Assembly (NCBI GenBank): GCA_963788215.1
Contig: CAWBFX010000003.1
Location: 558,001 to 622,000 of the forward strand
Direction of reading: 5' to 3'
Source: AC-32 sp963788215
GTDB lineage: Bacteria > Actinomycetota > Thermoleophilia > Gaiellales > Gaiellaceae
DNA length: 64,000 nucleotides
The notes under the pieces: generated by a model
What the model was told of the DNA's origin: nothing
Databases searched by the model: none
The model's input: only the letters and a program-made list of their open reading frames with translations
In this document: positions 59,885-64,000 of the stretch, piece after piece
How the letters are laid out: the number at the start of each line of letters is the position of its first letter
Position numbering within the stretch: position 1 is the first letter of the stretch
Position numbers and translations under genes: made by a program

Positions 59885-61492
59885 CTACTTGAGTCGCAGC
59901 GCCGTGAGGCTCCAGCCGACGCCCGGCAAGTAGGCGAGGCTCGCGGGATCGACGCGGTTCGAGAAGAACGTCATGTCTTCCGAGACCGAGAGGACAGCCA
60001 CGGGCGCCAGATTCTTCATCACCTGGACGTCGAACCGCCCCAGAGCACGAATCCGCGCTTGCCCCTTGAGCGTCCGCGACAGGACGTGAAGGGCTTTGCT
60101 GTACGCCGCGTTCCCGGGGCTGAAGTCGCCCGTGCCGTTCAGCGCCACGTCGATGAACGACGCCGGGTCCGAAGATTGGTCGACACAAAAACCGGTGCCT
60201 ACTGCCAAATCGAGCGTCGTTCCAGGGGTGCCGATGGCTTGGTAGATGTCGAACCCGGCAAAGCCCCGCATCTCGATCCGCGACGGGGCGAAGCCCAGAT
60301 CCACGAGCGCCTGCCGAACAGCCTCAGCCTGGAGCGGCCCGACAGTTCCCGCGGATTGATACGCAACCCGGATGCTGCCGTCACCCATATGGCCTGTGGC
60401 CAACTGTCGAGCCTTCGCGAGGTCGGCCCTGAGTGAGTACGGCTGAAGCCGCTTCGCGGTGACCACACCTGGAAAGCCCGGCGGGACCAAGTGCGTCCAC
60501 GGCGTCACGGGGTACGAGTCGGCCTGTCCGGCGTGCGCGAGCGCGGTTCTGTCGACCGCCCAGTTCACGGCCTGCCTGAGCGGGAGGTTGTTCGCGAACA
60601 GGCGGCGGTGGTTGAACAAGAGTGTCGCTTCGCACGGCCCGGACTTGACCCAGAAGCGGCCGGTGCCGACCGGCCTCGCGCGGCTGACGCCGTACTCCTG
60701 CGCCACTGCGGCGACCTGATCGTGCGGGAGGCAGCCGATGTCGAGCTGGTTGGCCTTCGTCTCGTCGAAGCAGGCGTTGAGGTCGAGGCTCATCTCGAGC
60801 TCCACCTCGTCCACGTGCCGGCCGCGCGCCCCGGTGTAGTACGGGTTCGGGACGATGTCCGCGCGCTCGTTGGGCGCGTTGTACGACCACGTGTAGGGGC
60901 CGGCGGTCGGGAGGTCTCCCACCTGGCGGACGGTTGTCGTCTCCTGCGTCAGCGACAGCTTCGCGGAAGCCGCCTGGAAGAACGGCAGCGTGAGGACATC
61001 GAGCAAGTTGGGGTTGGCGCGGGCGAGCCTGATCGTGAGTGTCAGCCCCCTGGCGCTGACTCCACGGACGTAGAGATCCTTGTTCCTCAGAAAACCCCCG
61101 CCTGGAGAATTCAGAGTGCGGTTCAGGGCGCGTTTGACGGCGTACGCGAAGCTGGCCGCGCGGACCGCCTGGCCGTCGCTGAAGCGGTAGCCCTTCCGCA
61201 GGTAGAACCGGTAGACGCGCCCGTTCTTCGAGACGGTGAACCGCTTTGCGACCTCCGGCCTCGCTATACCGGCCGAGTCACGGAAGAGCGTCGCTCCGGT
61301 CGCGGCCTCGAACATCCACGAGGTCGTCCCGTACGCGATCGCCGGGTCGACCGAGTCGAGGTTGCCGGTCGTGCCGATCTTGAGAAGCGAGCCCGTGGAG
61401 GCGCTCGAGCCGAGGGCCGCGGCAGCGAGGAGACCCGCCCCTGCGACGAGCGTTATGAGCGCCAGCGCCAGCCGTCGTGACATCGCGCACAT
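59885..61492 (-). CDS. ABC transporter substrate-binding protein, family 5 (peptide/nickel type)
   Basis: A 535-residue exported SBP_bac_5 protein. Signal peptide RRLALALITLVAGAGLLAAA without a lipobox Cys. The mature protein has LKIGTTGNLDSVDPAIAYGT, YRFYLRKGYRFSDGQAVRAA, SFAYAVKRALNRT, AGPYTWSYNAPNERADIVPN, NLPLRQAVNWAVDRTALAHA and LVDLGFAPSRIEMRGF, all typical. No permease or ATPase genes are adjacent, so it is an orphan binding protein. It binds oligopeptides or related ligands by family inference. Confidence 0.88.
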   Translation of the reverse strand: MCAMSRRLALALITLVAGAGLLAAAALGSSASTGSLLKIGTTGNLDSVDPAIAYGTTSWMFEAATGATLFRDSAGIARPEVAKRFTVSKNGRVYRFYLRKGYRFSDGQAVRAASFAYAVKRALNRTLNSPGGGFLRNKDLYVRGVSARGLTLTIRLARANPNLLDVLTLPFFQAASAKLSLTQETTTVRQVGDLPTAGPYTWSYNAPNERADIVPNPYYTGARGRHVDEVELEMSLDLNACFDETKANQLDIGCLPHDQVAAVAQEYGVSRARPVGTGRFWVKSGPCEATLLFNHRRLFANNLPLRQAVNWAVDRTALAHAGQADSYPVTPWTHLVPPGFPGVVTAKRLQPYSLRADLAKARQLATGHMGDGSIRVAYQSAGTVGPLQAEAVRQALVDLGFAPSRIEMRGFAGFDIYQAIGTPGTTLDLAVGTGFCVDQSSDPASFIDVALNGTGDFSPGNAAYSKALHVLSRTLKGQARIRALGRFDVQVMKNLAPVAVLSVSEDMTFFSNRVDPASLAYLPGVGWSLTALRLK

Positions 61493-61517
61493 TTAGACGC
61501 CGAACGGCGCCGCTCGG

Positions 61518-61883
61518 TTAGAGGTCGTCGTCCGAGGCCAGCGACTCGCCGATTCGCTCGGCGAGCGCCTCCGGCGTCAGCGTCGGCTCGTCGCCGTCGC
61601 CGCGCAGCTCCTCGACGGTCACGTCGCTCGAGGTGTAGACCTCGGCGCGCGGGATGATGCGCGTCGGGCGGTTCTTGTCCCAGACCCAGACGTCCTCCAT
61701 CTTCAGCTGGAAGAACGGGTAGCTCTGCTGCGGGACGTACTGCAGGTCGAGCTTGTTGCAGAGGTACGTCGCGTCCTGCGTCAGCACGCAGTAGCGAAAG
61801 AGGCCGAAGACCGCGGAGTACTCCCTCTTGAGACCGAGCTCCAGCTCGGCCTCGAACTCGTCCAACTCGTCGAGGTGAGACAT
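61518..61883 (-). CDS. DUF2469 family protein
   Basis: A 121-residue acidic protein. DELDEFEAELELGLKREYSA, VFGLFRYCVLTQDATYLCNK, LDLQYVPQQSYPFFQLKMED and VWVWDKNRPTRIIPRAEVYT match the actinobacterial DUF2469 proteins (EMELQLYREYRDVVGLF pattern), whose function is unknown. ATG 61883 starts it. It lies seven bases from the folK stop, so it follows folK in the same transcript. Confidence 0.8.
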   Translation of the reverse strand: MSHLDELDEFEAELELGLKREYSAVFGLFRYCVLTQDATYLCNKLDLQYVPQQSYPFFQLKMEDVWVWDKNRPTRIIPRAEVYTSSDVTVEELRGDGDEPTLTPEALAERIGESLASDDDL

Positions 61884-61890
61884 CGAGCGG

Positions 61891-62349
61891 TCATTGTAGC
61901 CCTGCGACCAAGGCCTGGACCGGCCCCGCCCCGGGAACCTCCAGCGCAGGGTCGAGCTCCGCCAACGGCTCCAGCGCGAATCTCCGCTCGGCAAGCCGTG
62001 GATGCGGCACCTCCAGGCCCGGCTCGTCGATCGTCTCCTCCCCGTACAGGAGCAGGTCGAGGTCGATCGTGCGCGGGCCGAAGCGCGGCCCGTTGCCGCG
62101 CACGCGCCCGAGGCGGCGCTCGATCTCGAGTAGCCGGCCGAGTAGCTCTCGGGCCGCGAGAGACGTCTCCACCGCGACCGCGCCGTTGAGGAACCGCGGC
62201 TGGTCGAGATAGCCGACCGGATCGGTCTCGCGCAGGGTCGAGACCGCCAGCACCTCGACGCCGCCCTCGGCCCGCAGGAGGTCGAGGGCCGCCGCGATCG
62301 CGTCCTCACGTTCGCCCAGGTTCGAGCCGATTCCGATGTACGCCTTCAC
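61891..62349 (-). CDS. folK: 6-hydroxymethyl-7,8-dihydropterin pyrophosphokinase FolK
   Basis: A 152-residue enzyme. KAYIGIGSNLGEREDAIAAA is the start motif; VLAVSTLRETDPVGYLDQPR, FLNGAVAVETSLAARELLGR, ERRLGRVRGNGPRFGPRTID, LDLLLYGEETIDEPGLEVPH and PRLAERRFALEPLAELDPAL are the HPPK signature, with the magnesium-binding DLD. It transfers pyrophosphate in folate synthesis. GTG 62349 is chosen; upstream codons run into the divergent protease gene. No folP or folB is adjacent. Confidence 0.93.
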   Translation of the reverse strand: MKAYIGIGSNLGEREDAIAAALDLLRAEGGVEVLAVSTLRETDPVGYLDQPRFLNGAVAVETSLAARELLGRLLEIERRLGRVRGNGPRFGPRTIDLDLLLYGEETIDEPGLEVPHPRLAERRFALEPLAELDPALEVPGAGPVQALVAGLQ

Positions 62350-62380
62350 CGTCTCGACGATTCTCGCCTCTGCAGCTACC

Positions 62381-64000
62381 GTGTCCGCTCCCTTGCGCCG
62401 CCTCGCCCCGGCCCTCATCGCTCTCGCGGTCGCCTCCCCGGCGGCGGCCGCAGGCATCCCGAATCACCAGGGGACGCCGGTGCAGCCGTTGCGCTCGCAG
62501 GGCCTCGACGGGCACCGCGCACTCGTCGAGCTGAATGCTCCGCTCGCCGGCGGCGCGAGGTTCGCGCTACAGGCGGTGGGCGCGAAGCTGATCTCGCCGC
62601 AGCTCGCGCTCTGGCGCCTGCCGGGCGCCGCCGCCGGGACACTGCTCCCGGCGCTGCGCGCGCGGGGTCTCGTCCGCTCGGTCACGCCCGATGTCGCCCG
62701 CCGGCCGCTCGAGGTGAAGCGCGCCCTCGATGCCTGCGCCGAGCCGCTGTGCGCCAACGAGTGGTGGTGGACGACGGTCGGCGCCGACCGCTGGACGGCG
62801 CCCGGGCCGGGCTTTCCGGTCACGATGATCGACTCCGGCACGGACCTCTCGCACCCGGACTTCCTCGGTCGGCCGAACACGACCGCGCTCAACACCCAGA
62901 CGTTCTCGACGGTCTATCCGGAGGAGCTGCACGGGACGGCGACGGCCTCGGTCGTCGGCGCCCAGGTGAACGCGCAGTATCTCGAAGGGATCTACCCGCA
63001 GGCGAAGTTGCAGGTCTGGGATGCGAGCCCGTCCGGGGTGCTGACGGTGGGCGACGAGATCGCGGGGCTCTCCTCGGCGATCGCGCACGGACCGGGCGTG
63101 ATCAACCTGAGCCTCGGCGGCGGGACCGGCTGCCCATCGAGGAGCACGCGATCCTGTCGGCTTTCGGCTCGGGCTCGCTGGTCGTCGCTTCGGCCGGGAA
63201 CGGCCGCCAGGAGGGCAGCCCGCCGTCGTATCCCGCCTCCTTCGCGCACGTGCTCACCATCGGCGCGACCGACCAGTCGAATCGCGTGACGTACTTCTCG
63301 ACTGCGTCCGCCGACATGGACCTCGCGGCGCCGGGCCAGAACATCCCGGTCGCGATCCCGCAAACGTTCGCCAGGTCAGGCCCGCCGTGGGACACGTACG
63401 ACGGGACGAGCTTCTCCGCCCCGCTCGTCTCGGGTGCGGCGGCAGGCGTCTGGACCCAGCGTCCCACCCTCACGAACACCCAGCTCTTCGAGGTCATGCG
63501 CCGCTCCGCGCGCGGTAGCGGCTGGAACCGGAACACGGGCTACGGGATCCTGGACGTGCCCGCCGCGCTTCTCAAAGCGGCGCCGCTTCCCGATCCCGAG
63601 GAGCCGAACGAGGACGTCTTCCTCGTCAAGCCCCACGGGCTCTTCCGGGCCGGCCATCCGGCGCTGACCTCGCCCGGCCGGCCGCACGCGGCGGTCCGGG
63701 CGTCGATGGAGCGAGGCGACGACCCCGAGGACGTCTACCGCGCCTACCTCCCGGCGCACGGCAAGCTCGTGGTCAACGTGCGCACGAGCGCGAACGTCAA
63801 CCTCGAGGTCTGGGGCAGGCGCACCCGGACGGTCTTCGAGCGCGGCGCGGCGGCCAGGCGCGACCTGCTCGGAGTCTCTGCTCACGCAGGCGCCCGGCCC
63901 GAGCGGATCGTCGTCAAGGGCCGCGGCCTCGGGCAGTACGTCTACGTCGACGTCTTCCTGGCCAAGACGCCGCGCGACGCGGGCTACAAGCTCAGCCTCT
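62381..64000 (+). CDS. Secreted subtilisin-like serine protease (S8; frameshifted; runs off the window)
   Basis: A signal peptide RRLAPALIALAVASPAAAAG is followed by an I9-like propeptide region (HRALVELNAPLAGGARFALQ). The peptidase domain has VTMIDSGTDLSHPDFLGRPN (Asp), EELHGTATASVVGAQ (His) and INLSLGG. One base is missing near 63125-63130; after the shift come SLVVASAGNGRQEGSPPSYP and the catalytic serine in DGTSFSAPLVSGAAAG at about 63408. A C-terminal beta-rich (PPC-like) domain continues to the window edge. GTG 62381 is preferred over an ATG-like upstream start overlapping folK. Confidence 0.86.

Overview
This 64-kb window is gene-dense, very GC-rich DNA from a Gram-positive-type actinobacterium. 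The gene set (CarD, DisA, RadA, ClpC, a SigH-type sigma factor, GreA, an LPxTG wall protein, DUF2469) and the many GTG/TTG starts with 4-bp stop/start overlaps fit an uncultured soil actinobacterium, most likely of the class Thermoleophilia (Gaiellales/Solirubrobacterales). The placement is inference from gene content; no rRNA is present to confirm it.

Layout. 1-2.3 kb: divergent sulfate-transport genes (cysT fragment, sulfate-binding protein) and a trans-sulfuration PLP enzyme. 2.3-6.3 kb: an MGT-type glycosyltransferase, a secreted TIGR03118 protein, tRNA-Thr(UGU), clpP, a Cys/His-containing unknown and an RHH/HTH regulator with a GATATC operator. 6.4-9.7 kb: sigH, yacP (NYN), rlmB and cysS. 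9.7-16.1 kb (plus strand): a CDP-sugar cluster (GT2, rfbF, SDR, two C-methyltransferases, GT4). 16.1-31.3 kb (mainly minus strand): gltX, GNAT, AlkX-like glycosylase, dienelactone hydrolase, [plus: phospholipase D, mutY], ispF, PHP phosphatase, ispD, carD, disA, radA, an EamA transporter and clpC. 33.3-55.5 kb: a large exopolysaccharide locus (priming glycosyl-phosphotransferase, LPxTG protein, two Wzy-like ligases/polymerases, epimerase, PIG-L deacetylase, Wzx flippase, many GT2/GT4 enzymes, a GT2-APH fusion, a GHL15-like glycosidase, BY-kinase plus LMW phosphatase, polysaccharide deacetylase). 55.6-64 kb: lysS, greA, dus, coaX, a small Cys protein, an SBP_bac_5 protein, DUF2469, folK and a secreted subtilisin.

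The minus-strand order clpC-radA-disA-(carD)-ispD-ispF-gltX-cysS-rlmB-yacP-sigH is the same as the Bacillus subtilis clpC-to-sigH block, with an intervening sugar cluster and repair genes. This is an ancient synteny block interrupted by accessory DNA.

The most unusual content lies between genes. (a) A 70-bp linker occurs three times, exactly from a TGA to the next gene's ATG (before clpP, ispF and a GT4 gene). It carries a hairpin with covarying base pairs followed by the Shine-Dalgarno sequence. (b) A 157/158-bp near-perfect palindrome with terminal inverted repeats occurs twice, each filling one intergenic gap. (c) A GGGGTCTGACCCC-type repeat sits in frame inside cysS and at the 3' end of coaX, where it appears to have removed the stop codon. 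(d) Several single-copy long inverted repeats lie at gene ends.

About ten genes, including the essential lysS and clpC, carry 1- or 2-base frameshifts, mostly insertions. This looks like residual sequencing or assembly error rather than decay, so the annotation gives the repaired reading.
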